A DNA stretch of 64,000 bases from assembly GCA_963798015.1 (NCBI GenBank), contig CAWCSA010000005.1, positions 744,001-808,000 on the forward strand. The letters are read 5' to 3'. A program made the translations under genes and the position numbers. This DNA is from Roseiarcus sp963798015. Lineage in GTDB: Bacteria; Pseudomonadota; Alphaproteobacteria; Rhizobiales; Beijerinckiaceae. The notes under the pieces are model-generated. The model ran no database searches and was not told the origin of the DNA. It saw only the letters and a program-made list of their open reading frames with translations. Shown here one piece after another: positions 37,436 to 46,144 of this stretch (position 1 is its first letter; each line of letters opens with the position of its first letter).

Positions 37436-38364
37436 ACCGGTCCCTTAATGGCGTAGCCCTCGCCGCGATCGCGGTCGTCGCCATCATTCTCGTCTCGATG
37501 GCGACGTTTATCGTCAATCCGACCGAACAGGCGCTGATCTTGCGGTTCGGCCAGCCGGTGCGCGACCTCATCGACGCGCCGGGCCTCTATTTCAAGTGGC
37601 CGTTTGTCGATAACGTGGTCTATATCGACAAGCGCATTCTCGCCCTCGACAACGAGCGCCAGGAAGTGCTGGTGGCCGACAATCAGCGCCTGGAGGTCGA
37701 CGCCTTCGTGCGCTACCGCATCGCTGACCCGTTGCTGTTTTATCAATCGGTTTCCGACACCCGCGGCGCCGACGCGCAACTCGGCGGCATGCTGAATTCC
37801 GCGCTTCGCCGAAGCTTATCGGGGGCCTCGATCACCGATATCGTGCGCGACAAGCGCGACGCTCTGATGGCCGACATCAAGAAGCAGATGGTCGTGGGCG
37901 CCAAACGGTTCGGCCTTGATGTCGTCGACGTGCGCATCAAGCGCGCGGATCTGCCGGCGGAGAACTCGGAGGCGGTGTTCCGTCGCATGCAGACCGAACG
38001 CCAACAGCGCGCCGCCTCCTATCGCGCGCAAGGGTCGCAGCAGAGCCAGCAGATCAAGGCTGAAGCTGACCGTAAGGTCACGGTCATCATCGCAACGGCT
38101 CAGCAGCAGTCCGAACAGATCCGCGGCGAAGGCGACGGCGAACGCAACCGGATCTTCGCTGACGCCTATGGCGCCGACCCGGATTTCTTCGCCTTCTACC
38201 GCTCGATGCAAGCCTATGAGAATAGCTTCGCCAACGGGCGGACGCGCGCGCTCATGAGCCCGAAGTCGGAGTTCTTCCGCTACTTCTCGACGCCGAACCC
38301 CGCCCCCGAGACGACACCCCCGGCGCCGTCTGCAAATTCCACGCCTTCCGCGAAGGTGGACTGA
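37432..38364 (+). CDS. hflC: FtsH protease modulator HflC
   Basis: Partner of HflK, 310 residues. It has an N-terminal anchor (GVALAAIAVVAIILVSMATF), the band-7 motif EQALILRFGQPVRDLIDAPG, and the HflC-specific FDVVDVRIKRADLP-like segment (FGLDVVDVRIKRADLP) and RMQTERQQRAASYRAQGSQQ. The C-terminal 25 residues are Pro-rich. ATGA overlap with hflK keeps stoichiometry. The downstream degP-like gene completes a membrane-protein quality-control group typical of this class. Confidence 0.95.
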   Translation: MNRSLNGVALAAIAVVAIILVSMATFIVNPTEQALILRFGQPVRDLIDAPGLYFKWPFVDNVVYIDKRILALDNERQEVLVADNQRLEVDAFVRYRIADPLLFYQSVSDTRGADAQLGGMLNSALRRSLSGASITDIVRDKRDALMADIKKQMVVGAKRFGLDVVDVRIKRADLPAENSEAVFRRMQTERQQRAASYRAQGSQQSQQIKAEADRKVTVIIATAQQQSEQIRGEGDGERNRIFADAYGADPDFFAFYRSMQAYENSFANGRTRALMSPKSEFFRYFSTPNPAPETTPPAPSANSTPSAKVD

Positions 38365-38365
38365 A

Positions 38366-38470
38366 ATGGCGATCAGCCTGGTCGTGGTGATCGAAGACCA
38401 GGTCGGCCCCAAGCAGCTGCCTTTAGCTGGACCAATCGACGAATCTGAGGAGAAACCCCATGCTGCATGA
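38366..38470 (+). CDS. Possible 34-residue peptide between hflC and the protease gene
   Basis: The ATG begins 2 bp after the hflC stop and the frame (MAISLVVVIEDQVGPKQLPL... ending EEKPHAA) runs to 38470, overlapping the protease start by 11 bp. In several rhizobia a short DUF2065 gene sits here, but this peptide lacks its two-helix pattern. The overlap could couple translation. Weakly supported. Confidence 0.25.
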   Translation: MAISLVVVIEDQVGPKQLPLAGPIDESEEKPHAA

Positions 38471-39956
38471 CGGGTTGCAAATTTCGACGGGGCCTCGCCG
38501 CACGGCAAAATCGGCATGCGCGCTCGCGGTCCTTTCGGTATTCCTCGCCGCTCCGCTGACCTTGGCGCCGGCTGGGCCGGCGGCCGCTCAGGCGCGGCCG
38601 ACCAATCTCGCCGACCTCGTCGACCAGGTCGCCGACGCGGTGGTCAACATTTCGGCCACTCAGACGATCGAAGACAAGGATGTCTCTCCCGATTTGCCGA
38701 AGGGCACGCCCTTCGACGAGATGTTCGAGGACTTCTTCAAGAACCACGGCATCAACCCGCAGCCCCGCGCCCGCCGAGCGCAATCCTTAGGTTCGGGCTT
38801 CGTGATCGATCCGAGCGGCGTCATCATCACCAACAACCACGTGGTCGGCGACGCCAACGATATCGTCATCATCTTCACCGATGGCCGCAAACTCAAGGCC
38901 AAAGTCATCGGCAAGGATCCGAAGGTGGACGTTGCGGTGTTGAAGGTGGACAGCGACAAGCCGCTCAAGACGGTCAAGTTCGGCGACAGCGACAAGATGC
39001 GCGTTGGTGACGGCGTGATGGCGGTCGGCAATCCATTCGGCCTTGGCGAAACCGTGACGGCCGGCATTATTTCCGCCCGCAACCGCAACATCGACAGCGG
39101 CCCGTATGACGACTTCCTTCAAACCGACGCCTCGATCAACAAGGGCAATTCGGGCGGCCCGCTGTTCAATTTGCAAGGCGAGGTGATTGGCATCAACACC
39201 GCGATCCTCTCGCCCTCGGGAGGCTCGATCGGTATCGGCTTCGCCACGCCCTCCGCAACAGTCGTGCCGGTGATTGCGCAACTTTCGGAGTTCCATGAGA
39301 CCCGGCGCGGTTGGCTTGGCGTGCGCATCCAGCCCGTCGATGACACCATCGCCGATAGCTTGAATTTGGGAACGGCGCGCGGGGCTCTGATCGCTGGCGT
39401 GGACGAGAAGGGTCCAGCAAAACCTGCGGGGCTGATGGCGGGCGACGTGATCGTCAAGTTCGACGGCAAGGAGGTCAAGGAATCGCGCGATCTTCCACGC
39501 CTCGTTGCTTCGATGGCGGTCGGCAAGCAGGTCGAGGTCGTGGTCATTCGCGGCGGCAAGGAAGTGACCAAGACGGTGACGCTGGGGCGCCTCGAGGACG
39601 GAGAAAAAACGGTCGCGCTCGCCACTGAAAAGGATGATGCGCCGAAGATGGACGCTGTCGCCAAGGCGCTGGGCATGGAGTTTTCCGCGCTGAGCGACGA
39701 GGCCCGCAAGACCTTCAAGATCAAAGACAGCGTCAAGGGCGTGATCGTGACTTCCGTCGAGCCCGGCTCGGCCGCCGCCGAAAGGGGATTGCGGCCGGGC
39801 GATGTGATCGAGGAGGTCAATCATCAGGCGGTCGAACATCCGGGCGACATCGCCAAGGCAGTCGAGGGCGCGAAGGCGGACGCGAAAAAGCCGGCGTTGT
39901 TGCTCGTCTCCAACGGCGAAGGCGAGGTTCGCTTTGTCGCCGTGCCGGTGAATTGA
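38460..39956 (+). CDS. degP: Do-family periplasmic serine endoprotease (DegP/DegQ-like)
   Basis: Envelope protease and chaperone, 498 residues. A signal peptide spans about 1-44 (AVLSVFLAAPLTLAPAGPAAAQA). The catalytic triad is His in TNNHVVGDAND, Asp in KVDVAVLKVD and Ser in INKGNSGGPLFN. Two PDZ domains follow: RGWLGVRIQPVDD... and a second ending AAAERGLRPGDVIEEVNHQA. Located after hflKC, as in many Alphaproteobacteria. The RBS AGGAGA lies within the small upstream frame. Confidence 0.93.
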   Translation: MLHDGLQISTGPRRTAKSACALAVLSVFLAAPLTLAPAGPAAAQARPTNLADLVDQVADAVVNISATQTIEDKDVSPDLPKGTPFDEMFEDFFKNHGINPQPRARRAQSLGSGFVIDPSGVIITNNHVVGDANDIVIIFTDGRKLKAKVIGKDPKVDVAVLKVDSDKPLKTVKFGDSDKMRVGDGVMAVGNPFGLGETVTAGIISARNRNIDSGPYDDFLQTDASINKGNSGGPLFNLQGEVIGINTAILSPSGGSIGIGFATPSATVVPVIAQLSEFHETRRGWLGVRIQPVDDTIADSLNLGTARGALIAGVDEKGPAKPAGLMAGDVIVKFDGKEVKESRDLPRLVASMAVGKQVEVVVIRGGKEVTKTVTLGRLEDGEKTVALATEKDDAPKMDAVAKALGMEFSALSDEARKTFKIKDSVKGVIVTSVEPGSAAAERGLRPGDVIEEVNHQAVEHPGDIAKAVEGAKADAKKPALLLVSNGEGEVRFVAVPVN

Positions 39957-39973
39957 ATCGAGGGAGCGGCGCA

Positions 39974-41167
39974 ATGGCAGACGGACCGGGGACGGCGGAC
40001 AATGCGCTTGCCGTGGCGCGAGAGGTCCTCAAGCGCGCGCCGCTAATCGACGGGCACAATGATCTCCCCTGGGTCATCCGAGTTGACCGGGCGGCGCGGG
40101 GCGACGTCGTCGCCTACGATCTGACCCGGGTTCACGAGCGCGCGGACACGGACATTCCCCGCCTCCGCGAAGGCATGGTCGGGGCGCAGTTCTGGGCGGC
40201 GTTCCAGCCCACCAACGCGCCTCATCCAGCGCGCACCGCCCTGGAACAGATCGACCTTATTCGCCGCATCGAGGAGGCTCATCCCGATGTGTTCCTGCCG
40301 GCGCGGCGGGCCGCCGATTACGCGCGAGCGAAGTCGACGGGCAAGATCGCCTCCTTCGTTGCGGTCGAGGGCGGCGTGGGGCTCGAGAATTCGCTGAGTC
40401 CCTTGCGTATCTGGCACGCGGCCGGCGTGCGGCTGATGACCCTTTGCCACAACGAAACGCTCGATTGGGTCGATTCCGCAACCGACGCGCCGCGCAACAA
40501 CGGCCTCAACGCCTTTGGCCGCGCGATTATTGGCGAACTCAACCGCCTCGGAATCGTGATCGATCTCGCCCACACCTCGCACGACGCGATGCGTCGTGTG
40601 CTCGACGTGACCGAAGCGCCAGTGGCGCTGTCGCATTCCAACGCCTTTTCGTTGTGCGATCATCCGCGCAATACACCCGACGACGTTCTAAAGCGTCTCA
40701 AGGCCAATGGCGGCCTGGTCATGGCGACATTCGTGCCCGGCTTCGTGTCTCAGGCGTTGCGCGACTGGCTGCGCCGTTCGCGCGACGCCTATGGCAAGGC
40801 GCCGGTCGTCGCCGATCCAAAGGCCCAGTTGTCAGAACTCGAGACCAAGCACGGCTCGGCGCCGAAGGCGAGCCTCGAGCAGGTCGCCGATCACATCGTG
40901 CGTCTGGTCGAGACTGCGGGCCTCGACCATGTTGGCGTAGGCTCCGACTATTTCGGCGGGGCGTCGCCGGTCGGGCTCGAAGACGTGAGTCGCTTTCCGC
41001 ACCTGTTTGCGGAGCTGGTGCGCCGCGGCTTCTCCGAGAGCGACCTCGAGAAAATGTCGTCGAAGAACATGCTGCGCGTGCTGCGACGGGTCGAAGCGGT
41101 CGGCGCCTCCCTGCGCAAGACCCGGCCACCGGCGATCGGCAAACTCGAAGACTACCGCGAGGCTTAA
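39974..41167 (+). CDS. Membrane dipeptidase (peptidase family M19)
   Basis: Zinc-dependent dipeptidase of 397 residues, TIM-barrel amidohydrolase fold. Metal ligands appear as HxD in LIDGHNDLPW, Glu in FVAVEGGVGL, and His in DLAHTSHDAM and ALSHSNAF. The later Asp is in VGVGSDYFGG. The ATG at 39974 has AGGGAG upstream; a TTG at 39953 overlapping the protease stop is less likely. No signal peptide is apparent, so despite the family name it is probably cytosolic and recycles dipeptides. Confidence 0.9.
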   Translation: MADGPGTADNALAVAREVLKRAPLIDGHNDLPWVIRVDRAARGDVVAYDLTRVHERADTDIPRLREGMVGAQFWAAFQPTNAPHPARTALEQIDLIRRIEEAHPDVFLPARRAADYARAKSTGKIASFVAVEGGVGLENSLSPLRIWHAAGVRLMTLCHNETLDWVDSATDAPRNNGLNAFGRAIIGELNRLGIVIDLAHTSHDAMRRVLDVTEAPVALSHSNAFSLCDHPRNTPDDVLKRLKANGGLVMATFVPGFVSQALRDWLRRSRDAYGKAPVVADPKAQLSELETKHGSAPKASLEQVADHIVRLVETAGLDHVGVGSDYFGGASPVGLEDVSRFPHLFAELVRRGFSESDLEKMSSKNMLRVLRRVEAVGASLRKTRPPAIGKLEDYREA

Positions 41168-41214
41168 GCGGCGGAGGCAATCCGCCAGTTGGGGCATTTT
41201 TTCGGGAGGATTCC

Positions 41215-41700
41215 ATGCGGCACGGCTCCGCGCTTCCGGTGCTTGAAACGACCGTGGTCAGCGACTGGGTCGATTACAACGGCCACATGAACGATGCGGC
41301 CTATGCGATCGTGTTCAGCCGTTCGGTTGACGCGCTGATGGACCGGGTTGGCCTTGACGCAGCCGCGCGCAAGCGGACCGGGCAAACTTTGTTCACCCTG
41401 CAGATGATGCTGCACTATTTCCAAGAAGCTAAGGAGGGCGACGCGCTCGCCATCTCCTGTCAGTTGCTCGAGCACGACGACAAGCGGATGCGAGTCTGGC
41501 TCGACATGACCGCACCGGATGGCGCGCGGCTAGCCGCCTCCGAGCAGCTCCTGATGTCGGTTGCTCAGCGTGACGGGAACTCGCACGCAGCCGCGTGGAG
41601 CTTCGAGACGAAGGCTGCGCTCGAAGCGCTCGCCAAGGCACAAAAGGACCTTCCTCATCCACCCGCAGCCGGGTCAGGCGTGGCGTTGAAGCGTAGTTGA
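41215..41700 (+). CDS. Hotdog-fold acyl-CoA thioesterase
   Basis: A 161-residue 4-hydroxybenzoyl-CoA thioesterase-like hotdog protein, with the N-terminal active-site segment DWVDYNGHMNDAAYAIVFSR and the central helix. It resembles thioesterases found beside carnitine/betaine catabolic genes, but none of those flank it here. The ATG at 41215 has GGGAGG just upstream; the long open frame before it is a shadow of the dipeptidase gene. It probably shares a transcript with the dipeptidase (47-bp gap). The acyl substrate is unknown. Confidence 0.82.
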   Translation: MRHGSALPVLETTVVSDWVDYNGHMNDAAYAIVFSRSVDALMDRVGLDAAARKRTGQTLFTLQMMLHYFQEAKEGDALAISCQLLEHDDKRMRVWLDMTAPDGARLAASEQLLMSVAQRDGNSHAAAWSFETKAALEALAKAQKDLPHPPAAGSGVALKRS

Positions 41701-41756
41701 CGCTTCAGCATCAGACGGGCGCCGGCTGGCGGCGACCCGAGGCTTGCTCCGCCGTA

Positions 41757-42014
41757 TCAGGCAGCTCGCGGCAGACGCGGCAAATAGGCGAGCTGCGCAT
41801 GGCGGTCACAATAGGGGCCAGTGTGCGCCGCCCCGCCGCAATAGCGGAACGTGTTGAGATCGCGCGGGTTGCCAGTTGGCCAGCGGCAAGTTCCGTCCGT
41901 TAGGTCGACCACGGTCAGCTTTCCGTCGATCGGCTCCTGGTCGGCGAAATAGGTGGTATACGGTGCGCCCTCGGAGATGGCGACGTTCACTAGATTAGCG
42001 CGTGAGTTATACAT
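41757..42014 (-). CDS. Stand-alone GcrA-type C-terminal zinc-binding domain protein
   Basis: The 85 residues from ATG 42014 match only the C-terminal part of the cell-cycle regulator GcrA: VVDLTDGTCRWPTGNPRD, FRYCGG, then PYCDRHAQLAY, with the Cys, Cys, Cys, His pattern. In Caulobacter this domain binds sigma-70 domain 2. The N-terminal DNA-binding helix-turn-helix of GcrA (WTDERVELLKKLW-type) is absent. The frame is open upstream to 42233 (TTG start) but adds no such motif. Either a truncated gcrA paralogue or a deliberate sigma-interacting miniprotein. Confidence 0.7.
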   Translation of the reverse strand: MYNSRANLVNVAISEGAPYTTYFADQEPIDGKLTVVDLTDGTCRWPTGNPRDLNTFRYCGGAAHTGPYCDRHAQLAYLPRLPRAA

Positions 42015-42297
42015 ATTCAGCTCGGAATGGTGGGAAAGCGGCTCGCGCCCCAAGGCGCGCCAGCCACACAAGGCGATTACGTAGTCACGAAAAGTAACAT
42101 TTCCAGAGACAACCGCACGCAAATTGCGGCTGAAGGCACATTTTTTAGCGTTCCGCTTACCGGCAGCGCCGACGGTCGATGAGCCGAAGCAGGCCCCAAA
42201 GTTCACGGGCCGGGTTTCGGCCGAGAGCGTCAAGGTCCGCCGTGTGCTACGTCACATCGCATCCCAGAGGGTTCTGTCACAGTTAATCAACCCGGCA

Positions 42298-43425
42298 ATG
42301 GAGCGGACCGCATACATGAGGTGCAAACTCGCCGAGACGCCGAATAAAACGTTGCTCGGACGGACATTCCTGACAGTTTCGACCGACGGCGAGATGTTGC
42401 CGGCGGCGGTCTACATGCCGCCAAACCACAACAAAAACTCACGGACTTTGAACGTAGTGCTCTACCTCCATGGTTGGTATGTAGGTTCGAAAGAAGCGCT
42501 GATTAATACAGACAAATCTCGTATCTGCGATCAGGTCATGAATTCAGGCAAGGATGTTGTGCTGGTCGCTCCTTGGCTGGGCAACGTTTCAGGGCCAGAC
42601 AATGCAAACGCCCTGCAAACAGGCCGCTTTGGGCAAGCGGGATACGGACATCGGTTCCTGAGGGCGATACTTGACGCACTGGCCCCCGCCTCATTGGCCG
42701 CATTTGTTGCCGGGAGGGCGACCCCCGTTGTCGCCGCGACGAACACAATCCGTGGCGCCGACGCCATATCCGGAGCCGGGCCCATCGTTCCGGCGCCGTT
42801 CGGAATAAAAAATCTCATTATCGCCTGTCATTCGGGCGGTGGCGTAGCGATGCGCAACGTGGTTCAGACTTTAGGACCGTTCGAATCAAACCTGCGGGAA
42901 TGCATAGGTCTTGATTGCCTCTATGATGGCGGAAACCTGGAGAAGAAACGCGAGGAAGACGCGAAGTTCTGGTTCGATCGCGCTAAAAAGCCGGGCGCGC
43001 CTCCTGCATATTTCGTCTTCGGACCCAGCACGAGGAGACAATCAATCAAACTCTACCTCATGGCGAAAGGCCGGATCGACGCTCTCGGCAATCCGCGCAA
43101 TCCCGCGGGACCGGCCCTCGCCAACCTCACCGTCTGGCCCGGTCACATTTCGCACGTCATGTATGGCGGGGTGGTGACCAACGTCACGAGCTCGATCGAT
43201 GGCGTCATGGATGACTCGATTACCAAAACCCCGACCGCGCCTCCCACGGGCAAGGCAGCGCCCGGCAAGAGCGCGGTCACGAAGAACTTTGTGGAGCAAG
43301 CCATCGATAATTTCGACGGCAATTACATCTTTCCGTCGTTCCTGCTCGGCGGCGAGATGGGAATACACTACTTTATCGCGCGCGATTTCCTGCGTGAGCG
43401 GCTAAAAAGCGTTGCTTTGGCATAG
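42298..43425 (+). CDS. Putative alpha/beta-hydrolase-fold protein, function unknown
   Basis: I do not recognise the family. About 375 residues from ATG 42298; the frame is open to a TTG at 42124 and the true start is uncertain. It shows an oxyanion-hole-like VVLYLHGWYVG strand-turn, a nucleophile elbow LIIACHSGGGVAMRNVV (G-x-S-x-G-like, CHSGG), VAPWLGNVSGPD, and a late His in VWPGHISHVMYGG. That order fits a serine hydrolase (Ser, acid, His). No signal peptide is clear. It lies alone, divergent from the GcrA-like gene, in a patch of somewhat lower GC and unusual codons, suggesting acquisition. Confidence 0.6.
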   Translation: MERTAYMRCKLAETPNKTLLGRTFLTVSTDGEMLPAAVYMPPNHNKNSRTLNVVLYLHGWYVGSKEALINTDKSRICDQVMNSGKDVVLVAPWLGNVSGPDNANALQTGRFGQAGYGHRFLRAILDALAPASLAAFVAGRATPVVAATNTIRGADAISGAGPIVPAPFGIKNLIIACHSGGGVAMRNVVQTLGPFESNLRECIGLDCLYDGGNLEKKREEDAKFWFDRAKKPGAPPAYFVFGPSTRRQSIKLYLMAKGRIDALGNPRNPAGPALANLTVWPGHISHVMYGGVVTNVTSSIDGVMDDSITKTPTAPPTGKAAPGKSAVTKNFVEQAIDNFDGNYIFPSFLLGGEMGIHYFIARDFLRERLKSVALA

Positions 43426-43485
43426 GCTCTGTCGCGAGCCGCAAAACGATAGGGCGGCCTCGCATTACGAAGGGCTGTCAGCGCT

Positions 43486-44688
43486 TCACCCCTCGACCCT
43501 TCTTCGCAGCCAGAAGGCATAGAGCGCGCTGGCGCCAAGCGCCGCGACGCTCATGATCGCGCCAAGCGCGGTCGGCGAAGCGTCGCGGTAAAGCGCGGCC
43601 GCAGTGACGCCGCCAAGCGCTCCGAACAACATTTGGGTCGTGGTGACGAATGCGGAGGCGAGGCCGGCAATCTCCGGCAGAGGATGGATCGCCTCGTGGA
43701 CGGCATTGGGAAATACGAGACCGAACGCCGAAATGAAGATCATCACCAGCACCGCGACAATGACGGCTGAACCCGCGCCCGCAAGGCCGACCGCCAGCAA
43801 GGCAAGCGCCGTCACGGAATTCAGCGCCAGTCCGGCGTCGAGCAGCGTTTTCGCCCTGACATGGCGACTGAGCAACCCGGCGTTGATCGATGAGCCGACG
43901 ATCACGCCGGACGCCGTAATGGCGAACAGAGCCGCGAATGCGGTCTTCGATACGCCGTAACCCTGCATGAACAGGAGCGGCGAAACGTTGACGTAAGCAA
44001 AGAGGCCCGCGAATACGAGGCCTCCCAAGAGAGAAAAGCCGGTGCATGCCGGATTGGTCAAAACCCGTTTGTAGCCAGCGAAAACGGTCGACGGCCTCAA
44101 GTTTCGGCGGTTTTCCGGCGCATGGGATTCATCAAACAGCGTAAAGGCGGTGATCGTGACGAGGATCGACACGCCGGTCAGCAGGACAAAAATCACACGC
44201 CAGGAGCCGAACAACAGGATTTCGGCCCCGAGCGCAGGCGCGATCAGCGGCGCGACGCCGAACACGACCGAAACCGCGGAGAGCTGCAGGCGAGCCTCGC
44301 GGCCCTCGAACAGATCGCGGATAATCGCCCGCGGCAGGATGCCGATCGCCCCGGCGCCCGCTCCCTGCACCAGGCGAAACGCGAGCAGCGCGTGGATCGA
44401 TGGGGCGAGCGCAGAGCCGGCGGCGCATAGCGTGAAGAGAGCAAGGCCGATCATCATGACCGCCTTGCGCCCGAACCGATCGGCAAGCGGACCGACCACG
44501 ATCGGCGCGCTCGAAAAGCCGGCGATGAAGATCGCGATCGCCGACGCCGCTTCCGTCTGCGGCGCATGAAACTCCGCCTGGATCAGCGACAGGCCTGGCA
44601 AAACCATGTCGATCGACAGCGCCGGCAGCGCCGTGAGGACGGCGAGGAACAGCGTGAAGCCGAGCCCGTGAATGTTGAAGCGGGTCAT
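43486..44688 (-). CDS. Multidrug efflux MFS transporter (Bcr/CflA type)
   Basis: A 400-residue inner-membrane proton antiporter with about 12 predicted helices. The drug-resistance motifs of the Bcr/CflA subfamily are present: SIDMVLPGLSLIQAEF after helix 1, GPLADRFGRKAVMMIGL (motif A) between helices 2 and 3, and RLVQGAGAGAIGILPRAIIR in helices 4-5. The drug range cannot be predicted. It is convergent with the hydrolase-like gene. Confidence 0.9.
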   Translation of the reverse strand: MTRFNIHGLGFTLFLAVLTALPALSIDMVLPGLSLIQAEFHAPQTEAASAIAIFIAGFSSAPIVVGPLADRFGRKAVMMIGLALFTLCAAGSALAPSIHALLAFRLVQGAGAGAIGILPRAIIRDLFEGREARLQLSAVSVVFGVAPLIAPALGAEILLFGSWRVIFVLLTGVSILVTITAFTLFDESHAPENRRNLRPSTVFAGYKRVLTNPACTGFSLLGGLVFAGLFAYVNVSPLLFMQGYGVSKTAFAALFAITASGVIVGSSINAGLLSRHVRAKTLLDAGLALNSVTALALLAVGLAGAGSAVIVAVLVMIFISAFGLVFPNAVHEAIHPLPEIAGLASAFVTTTQMLFGALGGVTAAALYRDASPTALGAIMSVAALGASALYAFWLRRRVEG

Positions 44689-44811
44689 CAGGCTCGCGCG
44701 CCGTCCGTTGGTGTCAGTTCAAATTCCGCTGCTGCAAGCAAGCGCGCTCGCGACAGGCTAACAATGACCGCTTTGCTCACACCGGCGGCCGCGTCTTTTC
44801 GTGCGACGTCG

Positions 44812-45108
44812 TCAAGGCGCGCCGCCGGATTCGCGCGTCTCGAGGCGGTTGAGAAGCTCGTCCGATAGCCCCATGCCGGCGAGCGCGCCGGCAGTCGCCA
44901 GCAATCCGGCCCAGAACGCGCTGCCGATCAGTGCGCTGATCACGGGAACCATCGGCAGGAAGAAGCCGATCGCGATGCAGCCGAGGCAGGTCAGGATGAG
45001 GAAGGCTGCTCTTGCGACGACGTTGACGCCACCGCGGGTCACGCCGGCGGCGCGCAGGCTCGCGTACCAGAGAAGCGCGAAGGCGACGAGTGCCGCGGCG
45101 ATCAGAAT
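44812..45108 (-). CDS. Small membrane protein with non-AUG start
   Basis: Not recognised. The minus-strand frame opens after a TAA and has no ATG or TTG before a GTG at 45042. A good Shine-Dalgarno AGGAG lies 7 nt before an ATT at 45108, itself followed by CTG. Translation from there gives 98 residues whose first helix (ILIAAALVAFALLWYASLRA) would be lost with the GTG start. Two or three further helices follow (LILTCLGCIAIGFFLPMVPV; GSAFWAGLLATAGALAG). I therefore favour the ATT (or CTG) start. No partner gene is evident. Confidence 0.6.
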   Translation of the reverse strand: MLIAAALVAFALLWYASLRAAGVTRGGVNVVARAAFLILTCLGCIAIGFFLPMVPVISALIGSAFWAGLLATAGALAGMGLSDELLNRLETRESGGAP

Positions 45109-45256
45109 GAACGATCTCCTATTTTACAGCCAGCCGAGTGTTGCATTGCGAACGAATGCATCAGCGGCCCGGCGCGCACGAGGCGCGGCTTTGGTGCTTG
45201 GGCCTCCGCGGCCCCTATAGAGCGGCCAACCGCGATGCGGTGATTATGGCGCCCGG

Positions 45257-46144
45257 TCAGGAGGTGGGTGGATGCGGCGCGATCTTGTCCTGGGTCTTGA
45301 GGTCAAAATCGCTGGCGTCGTGGCGCTCATGCAACTGACTTGCAAGATCGCCGTTGGTCTTGTTCACGATGCGCCCCCGCTTCACCGCTGGACGCGCGGC
45401 GATTGCATCGGCCCAGCGCAAGACGTTCTTGTAATCGTCCACGCCGAGAAACTCGGCCGCGCCGTAACTGTTAGCTCTCGCCAAGCCGCCGTACCAGGGC
45501 CAGATGGCCATGTCCGCAATCGTGTAGTTGGGGCCGGCGACATATTCGCTTTGCCCGAGGCGCCGATCGAGCACATCGAGCAGGCGTTTGGTCTCCATTG
45601 CGAAGCGATCGATGGCGTATTCGATCTTGATCGGCGCGTAGGCGTAGAAATGGCCAAATCCGCCGCCGAGATAAGGCGCCGAGCCCATTTGCCAGAAGAG
45701 CCAGGAGAAGCACTCCGCGCGCTCGGCGGTCTCGGTTGGCAGGAAGGCTCCAAACTTCTCCGCGAGATGAACCAGGATCGCGCCGGACTCGAAGAGCCGG
45801 ATCGGCTTCGGACCGCTGCGGTCCATCAAAGCGGGGATCTTCGAGTTCGGATTGATGGCGACGAAGTCGCTGCCAAACTGCTGGCCCTCGTTGATCCGGA
45901 TCAGCCAGGCGTCATACTCGGCGCCCTTATGGCCCAGCGCCAGCAGCTCCTCGAACATGATCGTGACCTTCTGACCATTCGGAGTCGCCAGCGAATAGAG
46001 TTGGAACGGATGGCGGCCGACCGGCAGTTCCTTGTCGTGGGTGGAGCCAGAGATCGGCCGATTGATGTTCGCGAACTGCCCGCCGCTCGGCTTGTCCCAG
46101 GACCAAACCTTCGGCGGAGTATATTCGGACGTCGAACTGCTCAT
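45257..46144 (-). CDS. yghU: Glutathione-dependent disulfide-bond oxidoreductase (YghU-like)
   Basis: Glutathione transferase-fold enzyme of the nu class, 295 residues, cytosolic, with disulfide reductase and peroxidase activity in E. coli YghU. Near-diagnostic stretches are PKVWSWDKPSGGQFANINRP, YSLATPNGQKVTIMFEELLA, NPNSKIPAL, FESGAILVHLAEKFG, YLGGGFGHFYAYAPIKIEYA and QLHERHDASDF. The start at ATG 46144 matches family N-termini; an ATG seven codons earlier is less likely. Confidence 0.93.
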   Translation of the reverse strand: MSSSTSEYTPPKVWSWDKPSGGQFANINRPISGSTHDKELPVGRHPFQLYSLATPNGQKVTIMFEELLALGHKGAEYDAWLIRINEGQQFGSDFVAINPNSKIPALMDRSGPKPIRLFESGAILVHLAEKFGAFLPTETAERAECFSWLFWQMGSAPYLGGGFGHFYAYAPIKIEYAIDRFAMETKRLLDVLDRRLGQSEYVAGPNYTIADMAIWPWYGGLARANSYGAAEFLGVDDYKNVLRWADAIAARPAVKRGRIVNKTNGDLASQLHERHDASDFDLKTQDKIAPHPPTS

